Source: Sepioteuthis lessoniana
Taxonomy: Eukaryota; Mollusca; Cephalopoda; Myopsida; Loliginidae
Direction of reading: 5' to 3'
NCBI GenBank assembly: GCA_963585895.1
Contig: OY757921.1
Span: 84,432,939 to 84,496,938 of the forward strand
Length of the DNA: 64,000 nt
Shown piece after piece: positions 22,056 through 32,373 of this stretch. How positions within the stretch are numbered: the stretch's first letter is position 1; every line of letters starts with the position of its first letter. The notes beneath the pieces are model-generated. The model was not told the DNA's origin and did no database searches. It saw only the letters and a program-made list of their open reading frames with translations. A program made the position numbers and the translations under genes.

Positions 22056-22215
22056 GCATTCTGCGTAAAGATTATGTAGCTCCCGTCTTTACGCAGATGC
22101 GAAGCATCAAGATTATTTGGCATCCGTCTTTACGCAGAGTGGGAAGCTACAATATTATGTGGTATTGATCTTTCAAGAAACGGTGTCTGCCTAGAAAATC
22201 TGCGTAAATCTTTTT
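22056..22215. repeat. Clustered TCTTTACGCAG palindromes
   Basis: CTGCGTAAAGA at 22061-22071 pairs exactly with TCTTTACGCAG at 22086-22096. The same 11-mer recurs at 22127-22137, and CTGCGTAAA returns near 22200. No protein is encoded. Confidence 0.7.
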
Positions 22216-22400
22216 GTTTTTGTTTTCCCCCTGGCTTTTGATTTATTGATTGATTATTTTTAATGCCATGTCAACACATCTTGTCTTATTTTATGCCTAA
22301 AGTTTAAAGAATCGTGTTCATTTTACGTTTTTATTTATACTTCTTTATATTTGTTTCTCAAAAGCTTTTTAATACAGTAATACACACACACACACACACA

Positions 22401-22495
22401 TATTATAAAAGTGTTGGTTTTCACAAAATCACTGTGTGGGTTTGTGGCGAACCAAATGCAATATAATATGGATATTGCTCAATATCTAGGATAGA
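22401..22495 (+). repeat. W repeat upstream of a Penelope-like fragment
   Basis: GTGTTGGTTTTCACAAAATC and TTTGTGGCGAACCAAATGC are found again, inverted, at 43770-43857 beside another PLE 3' region. Confidence 0.6.
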
Positions 22496-22515
22496 GTTAT
22501 TTTATTGGTTGTAGG

Positions 22516-23024
22516 GATGTGTTGTGTTGTTGATGGATGCGATTTTTTTCAACAGAACAACACATCCCTCCAAACAGTGCAATTATAGAGTCAAAAGCAC
22601 ATGCCCCCTACTAGGTAAATGCCTGTATAAAAGCGTTATATACAAAGCCACGGTAAAAACAATTAACTCCGTCAAACATTATATCGATGCAACAGAGGGC
22701 ACCATAAAACAGAGAATTTACAGCCATAAACTTTCTTTCACAAACAGAAACTACTCATCTTATACCTCGTTATCCTCATACATATGGCACCTAAAAGACA
22801 TAAACTTCTCTCCTACAATCACCTGGGAGATACTAAAACTAGCACCTGTCTACAGCAAAACATAAAAAATGCCTCCTTTGCCTCCACAAAAAATTAGCCA
22901 TCATAACCTACCCATCATAAAACACCCTACTAAATAAAAAATCGGAAATCCTTTCAAAATGTAGGCACGAGAACAAACACCTTATCTTACACTTCGACCC
23001 ATACACATTACCCATCTAGCACCT
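22516..23024 (+). pseudogene. Penelope-like element, GIY-YIG endonuclease fragment
   Basis: The frame at 22524-22862 reads CNYRVKSTCPLLGKCLYKS, then VIYKATV, then DATEGTIKQRIYSHKLSF, then LSSYIWHLKD and TITWEIL. This Cys-containing linker plus GIY-YIG core is what follows the reverse transcriptase in Penelope-like elements. The expected GIY/YIG tyrosine-glycine is altered (HYIDAT where Y-I-G is usual). A shift to the next frame continues KKCLLCLHKKLAII, and after a stop NKKSEILSKCRHENK, the family's typical end. The copy is therefore frameshifted and dead. Confidence 0.8.
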
Positions 23025-23170
23025 AAGAAAAAAAATCAAACGACACCACTCCACACCTGAAGCACCGTAAGTACCATTTTCCTCCACCAACCATCACACC
23101 CACCACAATATATGTATCATCTTTCTCCATTAACCCCCATACCCTTTTCTATACACCTCCACTATCTGTT
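23025..23170 (+). repeat. Penelope-like 3' untranslated region
   Basis: C-rich text with ACCATTTTCCTCCACCAA is repeated in diverged form at 41672-41840. Confidence 0.55.
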
Positions 23171-23250
23171 AAATTTATATCAAATTCGAATCACTTTTAA
23201 ATTGATCTAGTGGACCTAGAGATAGAATCCCAACAGTCCCAACCACTCCG

Positions 23251-23496
23251 GTTCGGTTTGGTTCGAATCGGTTTTTTTCATTAATGGCATATCAACCTTC
23301 GTGGGTTATTTAATGCCAAAGCCGCCCTTCTAGAAGAACAGCAGTGATGCTATTTAACCTATAGCTGGGAATAAGGGGGATCATACCTTTTCCAAGGGTA
23401 TTTGTCCGAAAGTGAACGTAATAGCGCGACTGGAGTTCAAACTCGCTTACTACGATTTCGCAGTCCAGCACTTTTACCATTACACCACGAGGACAC
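23251..23496 (-). repeat. S3 SINE, left arm of an inverted pair
   Basis: The tail GGCATATCAACCTTCGTGGG lies at left. The body has GAAAGTGAACGTAATAGCGC, and the tRNA-like head with GTGGTGTAATGGTAAAAGTG is at right. It faces a second S3 on the plus strand at 23588. Confidence 0.88.
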
Positions 23497-23587
23497 TCCC
23501 GACAACCACTCCGGCACAGAGTAGAAACGGGAGTAATGGTAATGAAGGGGTACCTCCATACGCCCTCAGATCTATTTGACTGAGGGG

Positions 23588-23827
23588 GTGTCCTTGTGGC
23601 GTAACGGTTAAAGCGATGCACTGCGGAATCGTTGTAAGCGAGTTCGTATTCCAGTCGCGCTATTACGTTCACTTTCGGGCAAATACCCTTGGGAAAGGTA
23701 TGAACCCCCTTATCCTCCCAGCTATGGGTTAAATAGTACCACTACTGTTCTTCTAGGAGAATGGCTTTGGCATTAAACAACATACAAAGGTTGATTTGCC
23801 ATTAAACAAAGAAACCAAACCAAACCA
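23588..23827 (+). repeat. S3 SINE, right arm of an inverted pair
   Basis: The head GTCCTTGTGGCGTAACGGTT at 23590 is followed by a B-box region (GAGTTCGTATTCC), a body, and the tail GGTTGATTTGCCATTAAAC with AAACCAAACCAAACC. The open frame spanning both arms on the minus strand is a SINE artefact. Confidence 0.88.
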
Positions 23828-23995
23828 TCTTAATACGAACTACTACTCCAGGAGTAATGGTACCGAAAATGTAATTCATACACCCCAGAACTGGAGCCAC
23901 AACCTCAGATTACTGTTTAGTGTCATACCCAGGACACCGGTTTTTGACAGGGTGGGGTCTTACTCTTCTGCGGGAGAACAGAATCAGCATATTCT
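23828..23995 (+). repeat. R1 body fragment
   Basis: GGAGTAATGGTACCGAAAAT, GTTTAGTGTCATACCCAGGA and GGGGTCTTACTCTTCTGC are R1 motifs. A matching piece at 23497-23587 lies between the S3 arms. Confidence 0.6.
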
Positions 23996-24157
23996 TAAAG
24001 GTGAATATAAATGGTTTGGAAAATAAGGAATAACGGAATTGACTTGAAGTGCAAAAGAATAAGATGCGAAATGTAAACTCTGTTGAATTTGCAGATTTTT
24101 CGGCCATATAAAGATATTGACAGACAGAAAATTGGTAAGATTGGGCTTTTTCAGTTA

Positions 24158-24422
24158 TTTAAATGAGGAAGGTCAGTCTTCTTTGAAAAATCTAAATAGA
24201 AATTCTTCATGTCTTCTGGCCATACACACTGTCAAAGAAACAAAAAATATACCTGATGACAAAGAAGCTGAGATAGACAGATCTGATAAAGTGGCTGAAG
24301 TAGATCTCATGAAAAAGCGGGAATCGAGAGATGAAGAGACTAACACAGATCGATCTGATGAACGGGCTGACACAAGTTGTATACTTCTCATCTTTCCCAA
24401 CCAAAAACATAATCAAAGATAA
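24158..24422 (+). CDS. Unassigned charged open frame, possible exon
   Basis: The frame reads GQSSLKNLNRNSSCLL, then ETKNIPDDKEAEIDRSDK, then VAEVDLMKKRES and DEETNTDRSDERADT. It is rich in Asp, Glu, Arg and Ser, unlike the repeat-derived frames, and I cannot name a family. The DRSD repeat resembles the GATA minisatellite that begins 130 bases later. A TTTGCAG followed by a short open stretch and GTAAGA at about 24085-24137 could be splice sites, but their frame does not fit this one. Confidence 0.25.
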
Positions 24423-24467
24423 TGAATGAACTTCAATGAACGAACGTAACACACTTCTTTATAAAGA

Positions 24468-24884
24468 TCTCTCTCTCTCTCTCTCATTTTATTCTCGAAA
24501 GGGACACACAGTTTGTTGTAAGTTTGAGATTGAGATGGAGAGACATATACTCAGAGAGGGGATAGATAGAAAGATAGATATGAATCTACTGACATATATA
24601 AATAGAGAGAGGTGAAAATACTGAGATATATAAATAGAAAGGTAGATGTAATAATTCTGACGTCTAGAGAGAGATGGATGTGAACATTAAGAGATATATA
24701 GATAGAAAGATAGATATGATCATACTGGATAGATAGATACGAAAATACTGAGATATGTAGATAAAGAGATGTGAAAATACTGAGATAGAGATATAGATGT
24801 GAACATAAAGAGATATATATATTGAATATATATGTTATCATACTGAGATATCTAGATAGAGAAATAGATGTGATCATTCTGACG
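24468..24884. repeat. (CT)n and GATA-type minisatellite, left part
   Basis: A CT run at 24470-24486 precedes irregular units of about 30-40 bp with ACTGAGATATATAGATAGA and GATGTGAACAT. The array resumes after the mariner at 26069. Confidence 0.85.
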
Positions 24885-24886
24885 TA

Positions 24887-26066
24887 CGAGGATCATTAAA
24901 TAAATTTTTTCGCATGGGCACTGTTGAATCACAAGATACACTTGTAGTCAATAGCATGGCTAAGACGAAAGCAAGTAACTCCTCTATGAAAGAGGAGAAC
25001 TATTTATGGCACATTGGGAGATTCCATCGTGCACACATGGGCCAGTCCATTCCTTAGATTGTGATTGGCTGGACCATCTCATTGGATATGTTTGTTCATA
25101 AATACCAGCCCCCAGTCCAGCTCAAGCTGTTTGTCTTGTGAATAAGCTGGACCTCTGGTAAGTGTTGCTGTTATTATCACTATTATTGCTGTTGTGTGAT
25201 ATTGCCTTCTACAGTCCTTTTGTTTATTCTACAGACACTTTTATTGATAGTACACACATGAAACTCTAGTCCCCTTAGAAGTACTCTCCTTCGGCTGCAA
25301 TGCACTTCTTGTACCGTTCCAACAACTTCTGCAAGGCCCCATGGAAGTCCTCTTGTGTGAGTGTGTCAATGACCTTCGTCACAGCCTCTTTCATCTGCTC
25401 AATTGTCTCATAACGACAGCCTGTGAGCTTAGGGAATAACCAAAAGTCACAGGGAGCAAGGTCTGAACTCTAGGGAGGCTGGGGAACTGTCTTGATGCCC
25501 ATCTTAGTCAAATAGTCTGTGACAAGGATGGAGTCGTGGTCTGGTGCATTGTCCTGGTGGAAAGGCCACTGAGCCGATTTGAAGAGTGCTGGCCTCTTCC
25601 GACGGACTCCCTTCCTGAACTCCCTTAAAACCTCAACATAGTAATCCTAACCCAAGCCCTTTGGCTTTGGTGTATTGACTTCCTTACTCCTCCCAAACCT
25701 CTCATCATCCCTCACAGACTCCCTGCCTTCCTTGAATCTCTTATGCCACTCAAAAACTGATGGTCGATTCATGCAAGATGCTCCAAAAGCAGTCTGAAGT
25801 ATTCCATATGTTCCTGTGGTATTTTTTTCCAAGTTTAAAACAAAAATTTATTTATATCGTTCTTCTAAAGTGTCGTCACGTCCAGATTGCATTTTTGAAA
25901 TTCACCAGCTGTGACAACCAGGCTTTGGTAGGGTGTATTCCAATTGCTGCTGTAGCTGTTCATTTGAACATAAAATGTATAGGAATAACATACTGAATTT
26001 TCTAGAGTCTACGACAATTTTAAATGCCTGTACAAAATAGTCTGGAAACCTATTGAAGGCCCCACG
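24887..26066 (-). mobile_element. Mariner element M2, split by a solo LTR
   Basis: The ends lie at TA dinucleotides (24885-24886 and 26067-26068), with CGAGGATCATTAA at left and its imperfect complement at right. The minus strand reads an N-terminal HTH part (KNTTGTYGILQTAFGASC, then VFEWHKRFKEGRESV) and a C-terminal part, with a large internal deletion and frame breaks. The solo LTR at 24922-25233 lies inside. It sits within a GATA minisatellite. Confidence 0.88.
24922..25233 (+). mobile_element. Solo LTR, family LTR-A, copy 2 (312 bp)
   Basis: It starts TGTTGAATCAC and ends TTATTCTACA. The flanks GGCAC (24917-24921) and GACAC (25234-25238) form a 5-bp target duplication with one difference. 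The mariner sequence reads through cleanly if the LTR and one flank are removed. It shares GAGGAGAACTATTTATGGCA and most other text with the copy at 7151-7462. Confidence 0.92.
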
Positions 26067-26068
26067 TA

Positions 26069-26236
26069 TATAGAGAGGTAGACGGGAATATAAAGAGATT
26101 GATAGATAGAAAGATAGATATGATCATACTGAAATATATAGATAGATATGAATATACTGACACATATAGAGAGATGTGAAAATACTGAGATATATAGATA
26201 GAATGATAGATGTGAACAAACTGAGACGCATAGAGA
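26069..26236. repeat. GATA-type minisatellite, right part
   Basis: The same units continue after the mariner (AGATAGATATGATCATACTG, GAGATGTGAAAATACTGAGA). Confidence 0.85.
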
Positions 26237-26423
26237 TAGACATGAACGAACTGATTTAAATGGAAAACATCATCCGGAAACATCAGAGATTTCTAATAAT
26301 TCCTCAATAGCTACTCAACGATCGAACTTTTCGACATTTGCATCTGTACGAGAGTCTGAAGAATGCCAAGGAAATGTTGAATGTTCAGCTGTCTGTTTTT
26401 TTAAAAATGTGCATACCACTTGA
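26202..26423 (+). CDS. Unassigned open frame at the edge of the minisatellite
   Basis: A 73-codon frame opens after a TAG inside the array (CEQTETHRDRHERTDLNGK) and continues beyond it (HHPETSEISNNSSIATQRSN, FSTFASVRESEEC) to TGA. It has no start codon in good context and I know of no family. It could be the far side of the exon-like sequence at 24158-24422, but nothing proves this. Confidence 0.2.
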   Translation, partial: NDRCEQTETHRDRHERTDLNGKHHPETSEISNNSSIATQRSNFSTFASVRESEECQGNVECSAVCFFKNVHTT

Positions 26424-27352
26424 AGAGAAGTTTTTGTCTTTTGTTAATTTTTTAGTTTTTTTAACTGTTCTATTTAAATCTCTGCTAAGCCATGATAAAA
26501 TACTCCAGCAGCTATTCTAACTCCCGTCCACAATAACTACTTCAGACAAAAGGTTTTTAGATTTTAAAATCTGTCATGGTGCATAGAAAGTAAAAAATTG
26601 ATTAAATCCGTGAATGGTCATAGAAAGATGATAGACCTACGCTCTTGGTCCACTTCACACAATGACTATAAGACGACATGCTCCTTAAATTGCAGGTGCA
26701 TACTATCCCATGGAGTATCTAAAAAGACAGACCATCTCCTTTACTGTTGATGGATTCTTTGAATTTATTGGCTAACAACTTCGTACCAACATGTCTTGAT
26801 ATAGTCCAAAACACTTTTATTGTTACGGGGATCTACTATTTACTGGATACGCAGATAAAAAGAACCCCGCTTAAACATGGCAACCTAAATACTCATGAGT
26901 TAGATCTCCCCTTTTGTTATACCATACGCCAGTTAATCTGAACAATGAATGTTGTCCTCCAAAACTTTTTGGCATAAAAAAACTTTTGCTTCAGTTGATA
27001 TTACATAAACCGTATTCAATCAAATATTGAAAGCTCCCTTATTCATGTTGTTGCTTTCGTTCTCTCCTCAAATTAATCATCTCTTGAATTGATAAATCTG
27101 ATAAAAGTTTCAATCCTGTAGAGTTTAGTTTAAAAATTAATTATAAACATTTCTATTGGATAATTTTATACTAGAAATAATGAAATTAAGGTATCTTTGT
27201 TTAAGAAGAAGAATAACCTTTTATTAGAACTAGTGATGGTGTACTTATTTCTGGGTGATGGAGTACATATTATAATTTCCTCTATATCCGGGGTGGGGAG
27301 TATTTTCTAAAGAAACCAGCAAATGACTGCAAACGCAGATCATACACTCACC

Positions 27353-27356
<4 letters not shown>
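26424..27356. other. Unassigned stretch
   Basis: No gene or classified repeat is recognised. Frames are short and AT-rich. Confidence 0.45.
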
Positions 27357-27409
<53 letters not shown>

Positions 27410-27412
27410 GTA
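27357..27412. repeat. (TA)n microsatellite
   Basis: About 26 TA units with small interruptions. Confidence 0.9.
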
Positions 27413-27738
27413 TATTGAACAAGTCCTGGCGACAACACCCCACGAGACGCCAACTGTACGGCCACTTGCCTCCCATCACGAAAACTGTACAGATTAGACG
27501 AGCCAGACACGCCGGACACTGCTGGAGAAGCAAGGACGAGCTCGTAAGTGACGTACTCCTATGGACCTCCACATATGGCCAAGCAAAAGCAGGACGACCA
27601 GCCCGAACTTACATAGAGCAGCTATGTGAGGACACAGGATGTAACCCAGAAGACCTGCCGGAGGCGATGAATGATAGGGAGAAGTGGCGAGAGATGGTCA
27701 AGGATATCCGGGCTGGTGGCACGACATGATGATGATGA
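27413..27738 (+). mobile_element. LINE family L, 3' stub
   Basis: In-frame from NKSWRQHPTRRQLYGHLPP to PEDLPEAMNDREKW and an end of RAGGTT, then (ATG)n. The flanks share ATATGTATATT, an 11-bp target duplication in AT-rich DNA. This copy belongs to the subfamily ending GGTT. Confidence 0.88.
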
Positions 27739-27744
27739 TATGTA

Positions 27745-28318
27745 TATTTAGGCAGCATTTCTTCGTTAATGTAAATTTCATTAAACATAATAGACATTTT
27801 ATGTCTACATATTTTCTTCTGGATCCGTTCGAATTCCCGTATTACTTTTATCGTATTCGGGGGGGGGTGATTTATGTATTGTCCATAGTTGTATGTATCC
27901 ATAGTACTTTCTGCCTGACTTTGGGCCATCATCAGGGGAGGATCTATTACAAAAGTGATGTAACTTTTGTTTTAGCATATTACTACTGTGTAAGGGCGTC
28001 TTTGCCGTTGAAGATTATGGCGTTTGCTTTTAAATGTAATTCTATAATTAGTGCCAGTAGCTAAAAACATTTAAGTACATTAGCACTGGTTTGAAAATTA
28101 ATTCTAGTAAGTGTTGTTTGCATGTTTCTAATATGTAGTGCATCGAGAATCTGAAGTTTTTGTTTATTATTTTGATGTTCTAATATTGTTGTGTTGTCGG
28201 TGAGAATTTTCCGTAGTTGTGTTGTTGGGCATGAATGTTTTTTAAATGCTGAGCTATTGAACTTGTGTCAGAAAGGTGCATTGTACGTCTTCTCGACAGG
28301 GTAGTTGCGGTTGAAATT

Positions 28319-28325
<7 letters not shown>
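27745..28325 (-). pseudogene. Penelope-like element, C-terminus and 3' UTR
   Basis: The minus-strand reading ends at a stop at 28061-28063 after TTILEHQNNKQKLQILDALH, an NMQTTLTRINFQTS block and ANVLKCF. This is the usual C-terminal tail of GIY-YIG Penelope-like elements. Upstream (toward 28325) it shifts frame and meets a TA tract. The 3' part contains GATGATGGCCCAAAGTC, shared with 56915-56935. Confidence 0.7.

Positions 28326-28350
<25 letters not shown>
28322..28350. repeat. (TA)n microsatellite
   Basis: About 14 TA units truncate the Penelope-like fragment. Confidence 0.9.
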
Positions 28351-28353
<3 letters not shown>

Positions 28354-28755
28354 GTTCTCTGTAGGTCACTTGCAGTGTTAATGGAGGACCAAATATTGCT
28401 GTATTAACCATACTAATTAGTATTTTAGGAAGCCCTTCACTCTGTCTAACGAATGCATAAAGCATGAAAACCAGGGTGACAGACACTACCATATAATATA
28501 TATATACTGTTGGCGTAGCATATCTATTGGTGTACTTGCACAAATGAATATGCTTCGCCAATAGTATGTTTTCATCGTTTTTCGTAGAGCATATCAACTT
28601 CTTCAAAGAGTTTTTAAAGACTTTAAAAACTTTTTAAAAACGTTTTTTACCATAATTTTTTTCCCGGCGACGATGACCCAAGATCGAAACAAGTTAATAA
28701 CAATAAAAATGTAAACAAATTAAGACTAAAAGTCCTACGAGTCATTTTGTTCATA

Positions 28756-28797
<42 letters not shown>

Positions 28798-29880
28798 CAC
28801 ATATATGGCTTTTATGTTTTGATAGTTGGTTGAGGAGTAAGATTAAGTTGGTTTACTGAGGGTGCTTTTCCTTTCTGGGAGGTAATTTCATTTTGTTCCA
28901 CCCGTAAAAAACAAAAAAACAAAACAAAAAAAAAAAAAACAAAAACAAAACAAAAACAACCAAAAAACAAAGATACTTTTGCGGCACAGATAATTCATTT
29001 ACTTCAACTAAAAGGTAAATATTTTGTCGACATAGGTATTCATAAATCAGTTTCTCGGTAATATTTGGCGTTTAAATGGGGTTTGTTCCTTTTTTGATCA
29101 AAAGTTGTCCTTTTTATATTTCATACGAGACAGTTAGTAATAGAAGTTGTATTAAAAACGAAGAACGCAGGTGGTAATTTGAACTCTGTGTTTGTGTGTG
29201 TGTGTAAAAAATAATTGTGAGGTGGAGAAGTCGATGCAGAAAGAAATGAAAATGCAAGAATAAAATAAGTTATCTGTTATATTTTATGTCAGAGATTTTC
29301 ATGACGACGGCGAAAATAATCTTTTTCGTTTTGCTTTTTGTTTGAAAACGTTGAAGGAAGACAATTTTTGAACGTTTTTACTGTCACGAATGTGAAGAAG
29401 GCTGATTGTAATTCAGAAGTGAACACATATCACCCAAAAGAATCGATCTGGAGTCACATGACAAAGTTAATATATCAAAAGGCCAAAAAAAAAAAAAAAA
29501 AAAAAAGGGAAAAAAGAACGATACTTATTCATAGCAAAGACATTCGTGCAAGAAATCGAAAAAAGAACGAGAAATTATCGCGGTAAGTTCTCAGGAAACG
29601 TTAGCATTTAGCAAAAAAAGTTTGTAGCGAAAAGGCATTAAAACATTATTGCTGGTGAGATCATAAAAGGTAAGCAATGGTGATTGTAGTCCCAATAAAA
29701 ATGAGTGGTCATTGAACATAAAGAAATTCACCAAAGAGCGAATAGCTTCAACCAGCTTTGCTCTGCTCAAAGACTGACGTTGTTTTAAATCTTATCTTAA
29801 TTTTTTTTATATAGCAGTGATGAATGATAAAAGAATTGTAATGACCTTTCTTTATAAACATCTACATCTGTCTTTACTAC
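28351..29880. other. Unassigned stretch with simple repeats
   Basis: A TA tract lies at 28757-28796, A-rich AAAAC runs at 28905-28970, a TG run at 29189-29204 and poly-A at 29486-29507. No gene is supported. Confidence 0.5.
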
Positions 29881-29900
29881 TCTAGTAAAGGTATGAAATT

Positions 29901-30196
29901 TGAGGAGGTGCCCGTGGTGTAATGGTTATCGTCGTAGGAAATGGATACGGCGACTCGAGTTCAAATCTTGAACGAGAATGATTGTATTTCACATAGCACT
30001 AATACCCTTGGGAAAGATATGAATCCAATTATTCTCCCTCCAGCTATGGGTAAATAGTGAAACAGACTGGGTTCTTCAGCCTTGGTGAGGCAACTAGTCC
30101 AGGAGAAGGAAAACTCTGAATTCAAACCTGTTAAACTCCGCTTAAAAATTGACCTTGTGTCATATCCTGCCCGAGCGGAGGGGTTGGGTAAATAGG
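29901..30196 (+). repeat. S1 SINE, full length with exact target duplication
   Basis: The head GTGCCCGTGGTGTAATGGTT is followed by B-box GAGTTCAAATC, a full body and GGGGTTGGGTAAATAGG. Flanks AGTAAAGGTATGAAATT at 29884-29900 and 30197-30213 are identical 17-mers. Confidence 0.93.
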
Positions 30197-30584
30197 AGTA
30201 AAGGTATGAAATTGACTGTAAGTGTGAAAGAAATAGACGGAGTGAGACGAAGACAGACTGACATCCTGATCTCTAACTTTTTCTTTTTCTCTTGACTCTA
30301 CAATGCTGTGTTATCTTCAGGGCCTTAAATATTTGTCTTCTCTGATTCCAAGTCAGGGGCCAATGACTGGCGGCCAGTCTTCGTGACTAACAGTATCTAC
30401 ACCCAAAACTACAGATTGAAGACTTACCCCTTCAAGACTCTCCGTATCTGTTGTGGGCTTTGTATATATAATTTCACAACGTCCACATATTCCAATTGTC
30501 ACCCATGTGACGTACCTCCGCTTATTTACACAGGTGCCTCCTGCAATCACATTGTTTACATCCGGGTTTGTCAAAGGTTTATTT

Positions 30585-30665
30585 GCAACAAATTCAAACC
30601 TGTTAAACTTTGTTCAAATTTAACCTTGTGTCACAGCTTGCTCATATTAGGGGTTGAGTAAATAC
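30585..30665 (+). repeat. S1 3' end fragment
   Basis: AATTCAAACCTGTTAAACTT, CCTTGTGTCACA and GGGGTTGAGTAAATA are the last 80 bases of S1. Confidence 0.65.
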
Positions 30666-31457
30666 ACCCATCAATCCTACCCATGCAAACACATTTCATT
30701 TCATTAACTTATTCCTACTTCTTTAGATTTCCTGCATTGGTTGATCTCTGATTCTTAAAATAGTTGTGCATTCCAAAAATGGCGGCTGATTGACGACACT
30801 TTTTTCTTTTAAGTTTCAAATCATACAATTTTAAAAAAATTCGCGCTTCTTTTAAGATTGCTTAGTGGTATAAAAATAACTCTTATTAACCTGACCATCA
30901 GCTTAAGGTTTCGTTGAGTCCAAAGCACAATCGGCATGAAATCTGCTCCTATTTACAATGCAGTATTAAATAAGCCATTCAAATCACAATGGTCTGAATT
31001 AATATTGATATACAGCCGCACGAGAAGAAGTTGGGGGCTCTCGTTGAACAATAGAATTAATTACCCTCTATTTTGAGTTCTTGCATGCTATAGACAAAAG
31101 AATGTCACTTGGGGACGAAATCTTGGCATTGTTTTTTCTTGTTTTGGTTTAGCTACGAAACATTGAAGTAGATTTAACGATCGGTAACCACGCAATTTTA
31201 TTCGGTATCCGGGTAAAGTAAATTACATAGAAACAGAGGTAATTTAGAATAATGACCGAAAAGCCGAATTAAAAAAAAAGCTACAGTTAAATCTCGCTGG
31301 TAGCTATATATTTTTGTCAACTGCCATTGGCTTGCACTTATTTTAGTACATGTTGGAATGGAAGGTCCACTAAATAATAGCATTACTTTAATTCTTTAAA
31401 ATCATTTTTAGGCCAAATTAATCGAATAAATAATGTGATAGGTAATTTACTGGATTA
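30666..31457. other. Unassigned stretch
   Basis: No gene is seen. AAAAATGGCGGCTGA at about 30775-30789 matches a YY1-type core-promoter word, but there is no coding sequence nearby. Confidence 0.4.
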
Positions 31458-31657
31458 TACGAGGTACCTTCAATAAGTTTACTGCCTTTCTTTTGTACAG
31501 GCAGTTAGAATTGTCTTGAGAATTCAGTATCTTATTGCTATACATCTTATGAGATGGCTGACCAATTTGTATGATTTTAGCTTCAAATGAACAGCTACAG
31601 CAGCAATTGGAATACACACGACTAAAGCCTGGTTGTAACACCTAGTGGATTTCAAAA

Positions 31658-31933
31658 ATGCAATCTGGACGTGACGACACTTTAGAAGAACTATATACTA
31701 TAAAATTCTGTTTTAAACTTGGAAAAAATACCACAGAAACGTATGGAATGCTTCAGACTGTTTTTCGACCATCTTGCAGGAATCGAGCATCAGTTTTTGA
31801 GTGGCATAAGAGATTCAAGGAAGGCAGGGAGTCTGTGAGGGATGATGAGAGGTATGGGAGGAGTAAGGAAGTCAATATACCAGAGTTGATGGGCCAAAGA
31901 GTTAGGGTTAGGGTTACTATGTTGAGGTTTTAA
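31658..31933 (+). pseudogene. Mariner transposase N-terminal HTH fragment
   Basis: MQSGRDDTLEELYTIKFCFK starts the frame, followed by KNTTETYGMLQTVF and a second helix region EWHKRFKEGRESVRD. This is the paired HTH found in Mos1-like and SETMAR transposases. The frame runs off at VRVTMLRF where the central part is deleted. Confidence 0.8.
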
Positions 31934-31963
31934 GGGAGTTCAGGAAGAGATTCTATCGGAAGA

Positions 31964-32283
31964 GACCAGCACTCTTCAAATCGGCTCAGTGGCATTTCTA
32001 CCAGGACAATGCACCAGTCTACAACTCCATCCTTGTGACAGACTATTTGACCAAGATGGGCATCAAGACAGTTCCTCAGCTTCCCTGTTGTCCAGACCTT
32101 GCTCCCTGTGACCTTTGGTTATTCCCTAAGCTCAGAGGCTGTGGTTATGAGACAATTGAGAAGATGAAAGAGGCTGTGACGAACGTCATTGACACGCTCA
32201 CACAAGAGGACTTCCATGGGGCCTTTCAGAAGTTGTTGGAACGGTATAACAAGTGCATTGCAGCCGTAGAGGAGTACTTCTAA
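31964..32283 (+). pseudogene. Mariner transposase catalytic C-terminal fragment
   Basis: The frame covers QWHFYQDNAPVYNSI, then VTDYLTKMGIKTVPQL, PDLAPCDLWLFPKL, and a normal end TLTQEDFHGAFQKLLERYNK to VEEYF and stop. The second and third catalytic Asp residues are intact. Confidence 0.85.
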
Positions 32284-32373
32284 GGGGACTATAGTTTCAT
32301 GTGTGTACTATCAATAAAAGTGCCCATACGAAAAGAGTCTGGAAACTTAATTAATGATCCTCGTATATTCAAC

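Larger units (their letters stand above)
31460..32363 (+). mobile_element. Mariner element M3, most complete copy
   Basis: Ends lie at TA (31458-31459 and 32364-32365), with CGAGGTACCTTCAATAAG at left and an imperfect complement at right. The 5' part encodes the HTH region (VFEWHKRFKEGRESVRDDE). After a deletion the reading resumes at QWHFYQDNAPVY. Asp codons at 32005-32007 and 32110-32112 (in QDNAP and APCDLWLFP) are separated by 34 residues, the D34D spacing of mariner transposases. The first catalytic Asp is in the deleted part, so the element cannot be active. Confidence 0.9.

Noticed and set aside
23310-23672. 120-codon minus-strand frame with GVMVKVLDCEI-like text
   Set aside because: It is a chance reading across the two facing S3 SINE heads. 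The same peptide pattern appears wherever S3 heads occur, so it is not a gene.
29901-29975. tRNA gene
   Set aside because: A- and B-box-like motifs are present, but the segment has no acceptor-stem pairing and continues into the S1 body. The same applies to S2, S3, S4 and S5 heads.
30770-30795. YY1-type promoter word AAAATGGCGGC
   Set aside because: A single short motif without nearby coding sequence or CpG-rich promoter is not enough to call a promoter.
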